Both the position numbers and the translations under genes were made by a program. 37,434 nucleotides of DNA from Geobacter sp. UBA4074 (lineage in GTDB: Bacteria; Desulfobacterota; Desulfuromonadia; Geobacterales; Pseudopelobacteraceae): contig DFYU01000122.1 of the NCBI GenBank assembly GCA_002383415.1, positions 4,543 through 41,976 of the forward strand, read 5' to 3'. Under the pieces are notes generated by a model, which saw only the letters and a list, made by a program, of their open reading frames with translations, was not told the DNA's origin and did no database searches. Shown here one piece after another: positions 7,493-14,215 of the stretch. The first letter of the stretch is position 1, and every line of letters starts with the position of its first letter.

Positions 7493-9655
7493 CTAGCCTC
7501 CCAGTCCCAGTAGTCTGCCGCCCTGATAGATGATCAGCGCCACCAGCCAGGCCAGTATGGTGGAGTAGGCGAAGGCCACGCCAGCCCATTTCCAGGTGCC
7601 GAACTCGGCCCGCATGGCTGCCCCCACCACCACGCAGGGCATGTAGAGCAGTACGAAGGCCATGAAGGCAAAGGAACTGAGCGGCGTGAACTGGCCTTTC
7701 AAGGCGGTCTTGAGCGCAGATTGTTCTGCCTCAGGTTCTTCTTCCTGGGGCAGGTAGAGTACGGTGCTGACTGCAGTCGTGACCGCGCCGCCAAAGGAGA
7801 CCACGATCTCCCGCAGGTCTTCGCCCAAGGTGGGCTGCTTTTCCTGGTCTGCCTCTTCGGCTGCCGGGGCGTAGATCTCGCCCATGGTGCCCACCACGAT
7901 CTCCTTGGCGATCACGCCGGTGATCAGCGATGAGGCCGCCTCCCAGGTGCCGAAGCCCACCGGCTGGAAGATCGGCGCGATGGTGGCACCAGCCCTGCCC
8001 AGGTAGGAATCGCGCTTGTGTTCCAAGCCCCAGGGCAGGTTTAACAGGAACCAGACCAGTACCGAAACGGCAAAGATGTAGGTACCGGCCTTGATCAGAA
8101 AGTGTTTGCCCTTTTCCCAGGTGTGCAGCATCAGGCTGGTGAAACTGGGCATCCGGTAGGGCGGCAGCTCCATGATGAATAGGGGCGCCTCGCCCCTGAA
8201 GAGGGTCTTCTTGAAGATGTAGCCCATGATCACCGCCAGCAGCATCCCCAGGATGTAGAGTACCCAGATCACCGAGCCGGCATTGTCCGGAAAGAACACC
8301 GCAGCGAACAGCACGTAGACCGGCAGCCGGGCACCGCAGGACATCAGCGGGATCAACAGGGCGGTCAGAACCTTGTCCTTCGGGTTTTCCAGGGTGCGGG
8401 TGGCATAGATGCCCGGTACGTTGCAGCCGAAACCCAAGAGCATCGGGATGAAGGACTTGCCGTGCAGGCCGATGGCATGCATGGCCCGGTCCATCACAAA
8501 GGCGGCCCGCGCCATGTAGCCGCTGCCCTCCAGGAAGGTAATGAAGAACATCATGGCAAAGATCACCGGCACGAACACCAGCACCGAGCCGACTCCGGCG
8601 ATCACGCCGTCGTTGATCAGCGACACGGTCCAGTCAGGCGCCCCGATACCGTTCATGATGGCGGTGGTCCAGCGTTTGAACGGTCCGCTGGTCATGGCAT
8701 CCAGCCAGTCACTGAAGGGGGACGACAGGTCAAAGGTCAGCTTGAACAGCAGCCACATGGCCAGGGCAAAGATTGGTATCCCCAGGAAGCGGTTCAAAAC
8801 CACCCGGTCGATCCGTTCGGTCAGCTCGATGGTGCGTTTCTCCGGCTTGGTCAGCACCTCGCGGCACAGGCCGCTGGCCAGCCCGTAGCGGCTGTCGGCC
8901 AATAGTCCCTCGACGTCGTCGCCGTGGGCGCGGCGCAGGTGTTCAAACAGCTGCTGCGGCAGCGACTCCGGTGTGATGTTGACCAGCTTCAGCAACGGGG
9001 CATCCCCCTCCAGCAGCTTCAGCAGCAGCCAGCGGGTCGGATACTGTTCCAGCAGGGCAGCGTGGTCACACTGGAGAACATCATGCAGCCCTTTCAGGGC
9101 GGTCTCGATATCCTCACCATAGCTGAGCCGCTTGGGTGTGTGCTGTGCCGGTTCGGCAGCCACCGTCACAACCCGTTTAAGCAGCTGCTCCAGTCCGGTC
9201 TTGCGGGTGGCCGAGGTGGGCACCACGGCAACCCCCAGCACCTGTTCCATCTGGGTGGTGTTGATCTGGTAGCCCTTGGCCAGCGCCTCGTCATGGATAT
9301 TGAGGGCCATTATCATTGGTATGCCCAGCTCAAGTAACTGGATGGTCAGGTAGAGGTTGCGCTCCAGGTTGGTGGCATCCACCACATTGACGATCAGGTC
9401 CGGCCGCTGGTTGACCAGATAGTCGCGGGTGATGATCTCCTCCTGGCTGTAGGGGGACAGGGAATAGCAGCCCGGCAGGTCCACCAGGCGAATGCTGCGT
9501 CCCTCCACCTCGAACAGGGCCTCCTTTTTCTCTACGGTCACACCGGGCCAGTTGCCCACATGCAGACGACTGCCGGCGATGGCGTTGATCAGGGTCGACT
9601 TGCCGGCATTGGGGTTGCCGGCCACGGCCACAATGAGCGGATTTTGCTGGCTCAT
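7493..9655 (-). CDS. feoB: Ferrous iron transporter FeoB
   Basis: A 720-residue ferrous-iron transporter of the inner membrane. The N-terminal G domain shows GNPNAGKST (G1), GVTVEKKE (G2), DLPGCYSL (G3), NIHDE in the position of G4, and PTSATRKTG (G5). About eight or more membrane helices follow from residue ~290, including the FeoB core repeats with GFGCNVPGI and SCGARLPVY (Gate motifs). The start overlaps the stop of the adjacent feoA by four bases (ATGA). Full length for the family, with no disruption. Confidence 0.97.
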   Translation of the reverse strand: MSQQNPLIVAVAGNPNAGKSTLINAIAGSRLHVGNWPGVTVEKKEALFEVEGRSIRLVDLPGCYSLSPYSQEEIITRDYLVNQRPDLIVNVVDATNLERNLYLTIQLLELGIPMIMALNIHDEALAKGYQINTTQMEQVLGVAVVPTSATRKTGLEQLLKRVVTVAAEPAQHTPKRLSYGEDIETALKGLHDVLQCDHAALLEQYPTRWLLLKLLEGDAPLLKLVNITPESLPQQLFEHLRRAHGDDVEGLLADSRYGLASGLCREVLTKPEKRTIELTERIDRVVLNRFLGIPIFALAMWLLFKLTFDLSSPFSDWLDAMTSGPFKRWTTAIMNGIGAPDWTVSLINDGVIAGVGSVLVFVPVIFAMMFFITFLEGSGYMARAAFVMDRAMHAIGLHGKSFIPMLLGFGCNVPGIYATRTLENPKDKVLTALLIPLMSCGARLPVYVLFAAVFFPDNAGSVIWVLYILGMLLAVIMGYIFKKTLFRGEAPLFIMELPPYRMPSFTSLMLHTWEKGKHFLIKAGTYIFAVSVLVWFLLNLPWGLEHKRDSYLGRAGATIAPIFQPVGFGTWEAASSLITGVIAKEIVVGTMGEIYAPAAEEADQEKQPTLGEDLREIVVSFGGAVTTAVSTVLYLPQEEEPEAEQSALKTALKGQFTPLSSFAFMAFVLLYMPCVVVGAAMRAEFGTWKWAGVAFAYSTILAWLVALIIYQGGRLLGLGG

Positions 9656-9885
9656 GCCGCCACCTCCTCGATCTGGATACCCTTGGCCTCGCCCTTGCGC
9701 AGCGATAAGTTATAGCCCTTGACCGTCACCTCGATCGGATCACCCATTGGCGCCACCTTCTCCACCCTGATCCGCTCGCCGGGGATCACCCCCATGTCCA
9801 TCAGCCGGCGTCGGATCGGTCCGATGCTGCGGTCCAGCTTGATGATCGTACCCTGCTGTCCTGGCTTGAGGTTGCTCAGGTTCAT
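9652..9885 (-). CDS. feoA: FeoA domain protein (adjacent to feoB)
   Basis: A 77-residue SH3-like FeoA protein, a cytoplasmic partner of FeoB. Typical motifs are LKPGQQGTI, RRRLMDMGVIPGERI and GDPIEVTVKGYNLSLRKGEA. It overlaps feoB and the upstream feoA-like gene by four bases each, showing tight translational coupling. Confidence 0.95.
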   Translation of the reverse strand: MNLSNLKPGQQGTIIKLDRSIGPIRRRLMDMGVIPGERIRVEKVAPMGDPIEVTVKGYNLSLRKGEAKGIQIEEVAA

Positions 9886-10157
9886 GCCGTTACTCCCTTC
9901 ATGCTGATGCCACGGGCCATCCTGCGGTCAATGGCGATGCGTGCTTGGTCAACCATCAACAGCAGCAGATTACCGTCGTTCTTGAGTACCTCTACGGTTT
10001 TGCCAATCCTCAGCCCCATCTCCTCAGCGCGGGTGGTGCTGGCCTGGTGCTTGTGCTTGCCATGGTGGTGCTGGCAGACGCCTCCGCAGCCACCGCAGTG
10101 TTTGATATCGGCGATCTGTCCCCGTTCGCCGGGGCTCATCAGTTCCAGTGGCATCAT
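9882..10157 (-). CDS. Second FeoA domain protein with Cys/His-rich insertion
   Basis: A 91-residue FeoA-like protein (LMSPGERGQI ... AEEMGLRIGKTVEVLKN ... RIAIDRRMARGISM). Between the first strand and the EEMGLR helix it carries an extra segment at residues 20-38 with C21, C24, C28 and H20, H30-H32, H35 and H37, a likely metal site absent from the neighbouring FeoA. AAGGAG precedes the first of two adjacent ATG codons. The gene is 21 bases downstream of the outer-membrane protein gene and overlaps the next feoA by four bases. The family is clear; the role of the insertion is inferred. Confidence 0.9.
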   Translation of the reverse strand: MMPLELMSPGERGQIADIKHCGGCGGVCQHHHGKHKHQASTTRAEEMGLRIGKTVEVLKNDGNLLLLMVDQARIAIDRRMARGISMKGVTA

Positions 10158-10178
10158 TCGTTCTCCTTGTGCGTTTTT

Positions 10179-10985
10179 CTAGAATTTCAACACAACGCCA
10201 TACAGGGCCGTGATGTCGGTTTCGGAGCTGGTCAGGCCAAACTTGACGCCGGCATTGATATCCAGCAGGTCGTTCATCTCGTAGCGGGCGCCGGTCAGAC
10301 CGTAGACCGGTAGCTCGTGGGCGTTTTTTTCCGGGTTAGACCCCAGCCCGAAGTCCGCCACCACCACCAGCCCTTCAATCAGTTCTGCCTCTCCGGCAAT
10401 CGATCCGGTCCAGAGGTTGCCGTGGGTGGTGGATCTGATGGCATGGGTGCGGTAGCGGTGATGCTCGTAACCGAGGTTGGCATGCAGGGCGTAGCGTCCA
10501 TCAGAAAATTCCTTGCTGGCGATCAGGGTGCCACCGCCATGCCAGTGCCCTTCTGAAAGTCCCTCTGAATATCTGCCGGTGGGTACTACCAGCCATGGTT
10601 TAACGGCCAGTGCAATACCGCCCAGCTCGGTAAAGGCATATTTGAGTTCCAGCACCATATCGCCCAACCCCTGCGTCTTGTGAGTCAGCGCGTTGTCCTC
10701 TTCCACGCGCAGGTTGAAGGTATAGGGAATCGCCAATGAAGCACTCAGGTCTTGGTAGAGGCCGGTGCTGATCTTCAGTTCGCTGTCGGATGAAGACGCC
10801 TTGTAGCTGATTCCGCCTGAACGCTGTCTGTCCGATGCGTAGGAGCCGTTGAGCTCTACTTCGAGCGATCCGACAGCGACGGTGCCGGCATCGTCGGTTG
10901 CCAGGGGAGGGCCGGCCAGTGCGGCTGATGTGGTCATCAGGGCAAACATCAGGGCGGTAGCGGTGGTGCGCAGTGCAGTCATCAT
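10179..10985 (-). CDS. Predicted outer-membrane beta-barrel protein in the iron operon
   Basis: A 268-residue protein with a signal peptide (ALMFALMTTSAALA, cleavage near residue 24) and an all-beta mature part of alternating strands. It ends in VVLKF, a C-terminal phenylalanine typical of outer-membrane barrels. It resembles the MetA-pathway/transporter-type barrel family often called a putative porin or transporter, but I do not recognise a specific member. The start ATG at 10985 has AAAGGAG seven bases upstream; a longer frame adds 19 residues without a ribosome site. It lies between hemP and feoA on the same strand, suggesting a role in iron or heme passage across the outer membrane. Confidence 0.72.
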   Translation of the reverse strand: MMTALRTTATALMFALMTTSAALAGPPLATDDAGTVAVGSLEVELNGSYASDRQRSGGISYKASSSDSELKISTGLYQDLSASLAIPYTFNLRVEEDNALTHKTQGLGDMVLELKYAFTELGGIALAVKPWLVVPTGRYSEGLSEGHWHGGGTLIASKEFSDGRYALHANLGYEHHRYRTHAIRSTTHGNLWTGSIAGEAELIEGLVVVADFGLGSNPEKNAHELPVYGLTGARYEMNDLLDINAGVKFGLTSSETDITALYGVVLKF

Positions 10986-11069
10986 GGTACTACTCCTTTG
11001 TGTGTAGTACTCTGGCTGGCTGCATGGCGTGACGACGGCCACAGGCTGGCTTGAGCGAATTGTTAAGGG

Positions 11070-11198
11070 TTACTTGGTCATAATCAGTTTGTTGTTGCTG
11101 GTAATCCGAATCCGGTACTGCTCGCCGGCGTGCAGGATGATCACCTCCTGGTCAGCCTGAAACAGGTTGCAGCTATCGATGGTTCTTTTGTTCATCAT
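11070..11198 (-). CDS. hemP: HemP-like small protein (hemin uptake family)
   Basis: A 42-residue protein of the HemP family: NLFQADQEVIILHAGEQY, then RIRITSNNKLIMTK, matching the family pattern of a short beta protein ending in LRIT..GKLILTK. The function of HemP is poorly known; family members sit in heme or iron uptake operons and are iron-regulated. The start overlaps the upstream DUF3793 stop by four bases (ATGA) and AGAGGTG precedes it. A second ATG lies at 11195. Confidence 0.85.
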   Translation of the reverse strand: MMNKRTIDSCNLFQADQEVIILHAGEQYRIRITSNNKLIMTK

Positions 11199-11929
11199 GT
11201 CACCTCTCTTTTTGTCTGGTAATGAATGCTTTTATCAATTTGCGATAAAAATAAATGTTGGCTATTGCGGTTAAGCGTCTCAAGGCAGGGGCCAAGCGTC
11301 GCACAATCTGACAAGCGGGCACCCATCAATTGTCGTTGGTGACGGAACTGGTCTGCAAGGGACAGGCTTTGCCCAGGGTTGCCGTATATCTTCCAGGGCC
11401 CCTGACAGGTGAAGGGAAGCTTGACCAGGCCCATAAAGGCGGCCACATCCTTGGCCGGATAGCCGATGAATAGGCCGATCTCGTGGGGGAAGGTTCCCTT
11501 GTTTGCTATGCGCTGTTGCAGTTCAGAAAGTAGTGCGTCGGTCCCTGCTTCGGGCTTGTAACCGGCCTTGCGAAGCAGGACACGGATGCCCTTATGAGCA
11601 AGATGGCGGTCGAGGGATGTTCTGTTGGAGCACAATAACAGCAATGCCGTTCCCTTGTTCTGCAAGATCGTGATCTGTAGTGTGCTGAGACGTGACTCAA
11701 GCTGATCCCCAAGCTGCTGCCACAGGAGATACAGGTTTCTGCCGCAGGGACGGGTGCGGTTAACCAGTGAAATAAGGTTAGCCGGTTTGACTTCTGCCAG
11801 CACCTCGGCAGATTCTAGCATCAGGTGGGCCGTCAGGCAGTCCAAGGGATCATGAAACTGTTCGAGCAGTGCGTTGGTAGGCGTTGCTGCCTTTGGGTGT
11901 TGGGTTTTTTGTGCAATCAGTGCTGCCAT
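11195..11929 (-). CDS. DUF3793 family protein
   Basis: A 244-residue cytoplasmic protein resembling DUF3793, a family of unknown function. Visible family-like features are KPANLISLVN, the central FPHEIGLFIGYPAKDVAAFMGL and the tail QRQLMGARLSDC. The family often lies near iron or flavodoxin genes; here it is the first gene of an iron operon and overlaps hemP. The start is uncertain. An ATG at 11947 would give only about six leader bases after the predicted transcription start, so 11929 is preferred. Confidence 0.72.
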   Translation of the reverse strand: MAALIAQKTQHPKAATPTNALLEQFHDPLDCLTAHLMLESAEVLAEVKPANLISLVNRTRPCGRNLYLLWQQLGDQLESRLSTLQITILQNKGTALLLLCSNRTSLDRHLAHKGIRVLLRKAGYKPEAGTDALLSELQQRIANKGTFPHEIGLFIGYPAKDVAAFMGLVKLPFTCQGPWKIYGNPGQSLSLADQFRHQRQLMGARLSDCATLGPCLETLNRNSQHLFLSQIDKSIHYQTKREVT

Positions 11930-11948
11930 GAACCACCAGCCATGCAAA

Positions 11949-11989
11949 TGAATTTTGTTATCAATAACTATTCACTGGAATCTTGTCAA
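11949..11989 (-). promoter_or_regulatory. Promoter of the hemP-feo operon with Fur-like operator
   Basis: On the minus strand TTGACA (11984-11989) is followed after 17 bases by TATTGA (11961-11966). Bases 11949-11963 match 10 of 14 defined positions of the 7-1-7 Fur box (TGATAAT-N-ATTATCA) and overlap the -10. A small palindrome GTTAT-CA-ATAAC lies at 11957-11968. This arrangement fits iron repression, which is inferred from the site and the operon content. Confidence 0.5.
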
Positions 11990-12030
11990 CAGATTTTTAA
12001 GCAGGATGGCAGAATGTGATGGGTGAGGGA

Positions 12031-12483
12031 TTAGTGGCCGGCGCAGCTGTTACAGATGCCATAGACAACAATGGTCTTGGAGTCGATACGGCCCCAGGAG
12101 TCGATGTCTGAAGGCAGATCAAGGCGGTCGATGGCCGGCCACAGGAAGTCGTACACACGTTTGCAACGACTGCAGATCAGGTGGTGGTGCGGGGCGTAGA
12201 CGGCCTCAAAGCGGGCCTGACTTTCAGCGGTCTGGATGCGCGACACAAGTCCGTGTTGCTCCAGGGTGGTCAGGGTGCGGTAGACCGTGTCCAGCGAGAT
12301 GGTCGGTAACGTTGGCAGCAGACGCTTGTGCAGTGTCTCGGCCGATGGATGATCGGGCTGCGCCAACAGGTGACGAAAAATCTCGGTCCGTTGGTGGGTT
12401 ACTTTCAAGCCGGCCTGTTTGCAGGCTGCGGTAAACTGTTGCATGGTCTGCTCTAGCTGTTCCGTTGTAAGGGGCTTCGCCAC
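12031..12483 (-). CDS. Fur-family transcriptional regulator, PerR-like
   Basis: A 150-residue Fur-superfamily repressor. The winged helix includes LKVTHQRTEIFRHL and TISLDTVYRTLTTLEQHGLV. The dimerisation domain has HHHLICSRC and CNSC (two CxxC pairs for structural zinc) plus RVYDF, where the aspartate matches Asp104 of Bacillus subtilis PerR rather than the Glu usual in Fur. The residue matching PerR Asp85 is Glu (ARFEAVY). The start is GTG at 12483 with AGGAG seven bases upstream. The neighbours downstream of the divergent promoter region are rubrerythrin, catalase-peroxidase and peroxiredoxin genes, supporting a peroxide-sensing role. Fur or Zur cannot be excluded. Confidence 0.85.
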   Translation of the reverse strand: MAKPLTTEQLEQTMQQFTAACKQAGLKVTHQRTEIFRHLLAQPDHPSAETLHKRLLPTLPTISLDTVYRTLTTLEQHGLVSRIQTAESQARFEAVYAPHHHLICSRCKRVYDFLWPAIDRLDLPSDIDSWGRIDSKTIVVYGICNSCAGH

Positions 12484-12501
12484 GGCAAGACTCCTATTTT
12501 T

Positions 12502-12546
12502 GTATTATTTGTTAAGAAGTATTATTTTTTGCACTGGTTTTGTCAA
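12502..12546 (-). promoter_or_regulatory. Promoter of the PerR-like gene with a repeated candidate operator
   Basis: Minus-strand TTGACA (12541-12546) and TAATAC (12519-12524) are 16 bases apart. GTATTATTT occurs twice on the plus strand (12502-12510 and 12519-12527), an exact 9-base direct repeat with a 17-base period. One copy covers the -10 and the other lies just downstream of the expected start. Autoregulation is a reasonable inference. Confidence 0.55.
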
Positions 12547-12591
12547 GAAAACATTGTGTGCTTTTCTGCAGAAGCGCTTGTCCTGGCTTGC

Positions 12592-12619
12592 TTGTAGATT
12601 CATTAAACTGCGCTACACT
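12592..12619 (+). promoter_or_regulatory. Candidate promoter of the cytidylate-kinase-like gene
   Basis: TTGTAG (12592-12597), 16 bases, TACACT (12614-12619), placed 36 bases before the start codon. Moderate match only. Confidence 0.4.
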
Positions 12620-12655
12620 TGGCCTGAACGTTACCACCTGAGAAAGGAATACGAC

Positions 12656-13366
12656 ATGCCTGACAATCTGTTTATTCCGTCGGTTGACCTACGGGTCGGC
12701 GCACTTGAAGAATATAATCGTAGACAGAAAGAACGTGCAGCGCAGCATAAGCAGCGTCCCAAGCCGCGTCCTTGTATTACCCTTACGCGGCAGTATGGCT
12801 GCCAGGGCTATCCGGTGGCTGAGCGGGTCTGCGAACTGATGAACAAACGGACCGGCGAGCCCTGGCTGTTGATCGATCGAGCAGTGCTTGATGAGGTGGC
12901 GCAGCGACATAATATCTCAAGGGACCTGCTGGAAGGGTTGGGTGAAAAAAATACTCTTCTGGCTGATGTGCTGGCGACCTTTTCGCCCCGTTGGGTGCAT
13001 AGTCAGGATTGTTTCCAGTTGCTGTGCAAGCATGTGGTTTCGTTGGCCGAACAGGGCAACGTGGTGATCATGGAGCTGGGCGGAGCCATCATTACCCGTC
13101 ATTTTGAGCATGCTCATCACTTCAGGATGTTTGCGTCGCAGCAGTACAAGGTGCGTACCATTGCACAGCGTCTGAAACTTTCGGAAGAAGATGCCGAGGC
13201 ATTGGTGCTCAAGCAGCAGCGCAAGCGGGATGATTTCGTGCGTGATTTTCTGCACTGCAGCGATCATGATCCGCTGTTGTACGATCTGCTGATCAATAAT
13301 GAGCGAGCGGGCATTGAGCAGATCGCAGATACTATCGTGCAGTTTGTGCTGGATGGCGAGCAGTGA
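12656..13366 (+). CDS. Cytidylate kinase-like family protein
   Basis: A 236-residue protein of the cytidylate-kinase-like family (AAA/P-loop kinase fold). After a basic N-terminal segment it has PCITLTRQYGCQGYPVAERVCELM, cut here as ITLTRQYGCQGYPVAERV, which aligns with the nucleotide-binding start (ITISRxxGSGG) of these kinases. DRAVLDEVA and the later VVIMELGGAIITR and RFEHAHHFRMFAS-like region also fit. Enzymatic activity and substrate are unknown. ATG at 12656 is preceded by AAAGGA. A frame extending back to 12419 overlaps the divergent regulator and is not used. It lies between the PerR-like gene and rubrerythrin on the plus strand. Confidence 0.78.
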   Translation: MPDNLFIPSVDLRVGALEEYNRRQKERAAQHKQRPKPRPCITLTRQYGCQGYPVAERVCELMNKRTGEPWLLIDRAVLDEVAQRHNISRDLLEGLGEKNTLLADVLATFSPRWVHSQDCFQLLCKHVVSLAEQGNVVIMELGGAIITRHFEHAHHFRMFASQQYKVRTIAQRLKLSEEDAEALVLKQQRKRDDFVRDFLHCSDHDPLLYDLLINNERAGIEQIADTIVQFVLDGEQ

Positions 13367-13386
13367 TATTCAGGACGGATTTTGTC

Positions 13387-13415
13387 TTGACAGATTACTA
13401 ATTAGGTATTATTCC
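13387..13415 (+). promoter_or_regulatory. Promoter region of the first rubrerythrin gene
   Basis: TTGACA at 13387-13392, with a poorly defined AT-rich -10 around 13407-13415. The spacer and -10 contain GTATTATT (13406-13413), also found at the PerR-like gene's own promoter. Confidence 0.45.
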
Positions 13416-13479
13416 TGTTTTGCGTAGTAAGCAGACTGCACTTAACACGACACACAACACCACTAAGGAGGATGTACCG

Positions 13480-13986
13480 ATGGCCAATGGACCGAAGACC
13501 GAAAAGAATCTGATGGAGGCCTTTGCCGGTGAATCACAGGCCAACCGTAAGTATCTGGCCTTTGCCAAGCAGGCAGATGCTGATGGTTACCCCCAGGTGG
13601 CTCGTCTGTTCCGCGCCGCAGCCGAAGCCGAGACGGTGCATGCCCACGCCCATCTGAAGGCATTGGGCGGCATCAAAAGCACCAAGGAAAATCTGCTGGA
13701 GGCGATCGGCGGGGAGACCCACGAGTTCAAGGAGATGTATCCGCCGATGATTGATGACGCCAAGCAGGAAGGCGCCAGCGAGGCGTTGCGCTCCTTCAGC
13801 TATGCCAACACCGTAGAGAAGACCCACGCCGAGCTGTATCAGAAGGCCTTTGATGCTCTGGGCCAGGCCGGTGAGCAGTTCGATTACTACGTCTGCCCGA
13901 TCTGTGGCCATACCCACGAGAAGGTTGCTCCAGACAAGTGTCCGGTCTGCGGCGCAGCTGGCTCGGTCTTTATCAAGATCAATTAA
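13480..13986 (+). CDS. Rubrerythrin
   Basis: A 168-residue non-heme diiron peroxidase that reduces hydrogen peroxide in anaerobes. The N-terminal ferritin-like four-helix bundle has EAFAGESQANRKY, EAETVHAHAH and EKTHAELY supplying Glu/His ligands. A C-terminal rubredoxin domain carries CPICGH and CPVCGAAG for the electron-donating Fe(Cys)4 site. The ATG at 13480 has AAGGAGG nine bases upstream; an in-frame extension to 13420 lacks a ribosome site. It is the short, Nigerythrin/Archaeal-length form of the family, full length here. Confidence 0.95.
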   Translation: MANGPKTEKNLMEAFAGESQANRKYLAFAKQADADGYPQVARLFRAAAEAETVHAHAHLKALGGIKSTKENLLEAIGGETHEFKEMYPPMIDDAKQEGASEALRSFSYANTVEKTHAELYQKAFDALGQAGEQFDYYVCPICGHTHEKVAPDKCPVCGAAGSVFIKIN

Positions 13987-13998
13987 TTCAGGTTCTTG

Positions 13999-14027
13999 AG
14001 CGGGCAGCCGGTTTGGTGTCCGCTTTT
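13999..14027 (+). terminator. Terminator after the first rubrerythrin gene
   Basis: An 8-bp stem (13999-14006 with 14017-14024, one G-T pair) around a 10-base loop, followed by TTTT (14024-14027), 12 bases after the stop codon. Confidence 0.6.
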
Positions 14028-14037
14028 AAACAATCAG

Positions 14038-14066
14038 TTGATAAGTATTTTTATTGTCTAGTTATG
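14038..14066 (+). promoter_or_regulatory. Candidate katG promoter with peroxide-regulon-like element
   Basis: TTGATA (14038-14043), 17 bases, GTTATG (14061-14066). The spacer holds AAGTATTTTTATT; bases 14041-14054 (ATAAGTATTTTTAT) are an imperfect palindrome (10 of 14 positions). The leader to the katG ATG is about 145 bases, and I see no other structure in it. Confidence 0.35.
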
Positions 14067-14215
14067 AGCCTTGATTTGTAGACATTCGGGAAATGTATGC
14101 TAATCGTATAGATGAGCAGTTGGTTTTGGCTGATGGCATCGGCAACAACTGATTTGGAGTAACGGGCGACGTCAGGATGCTGAACAGACCAAGCATAGCG
14201 AAAGGAGCCGGTTGT

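Noticed and set aside
12419..12655. An extended N-terminus for the cytidylate-kinase-like protein
   Set aside because: It overlaps the divergent regulator gene and its promoter; ATG 12656 has a good ribosome site.
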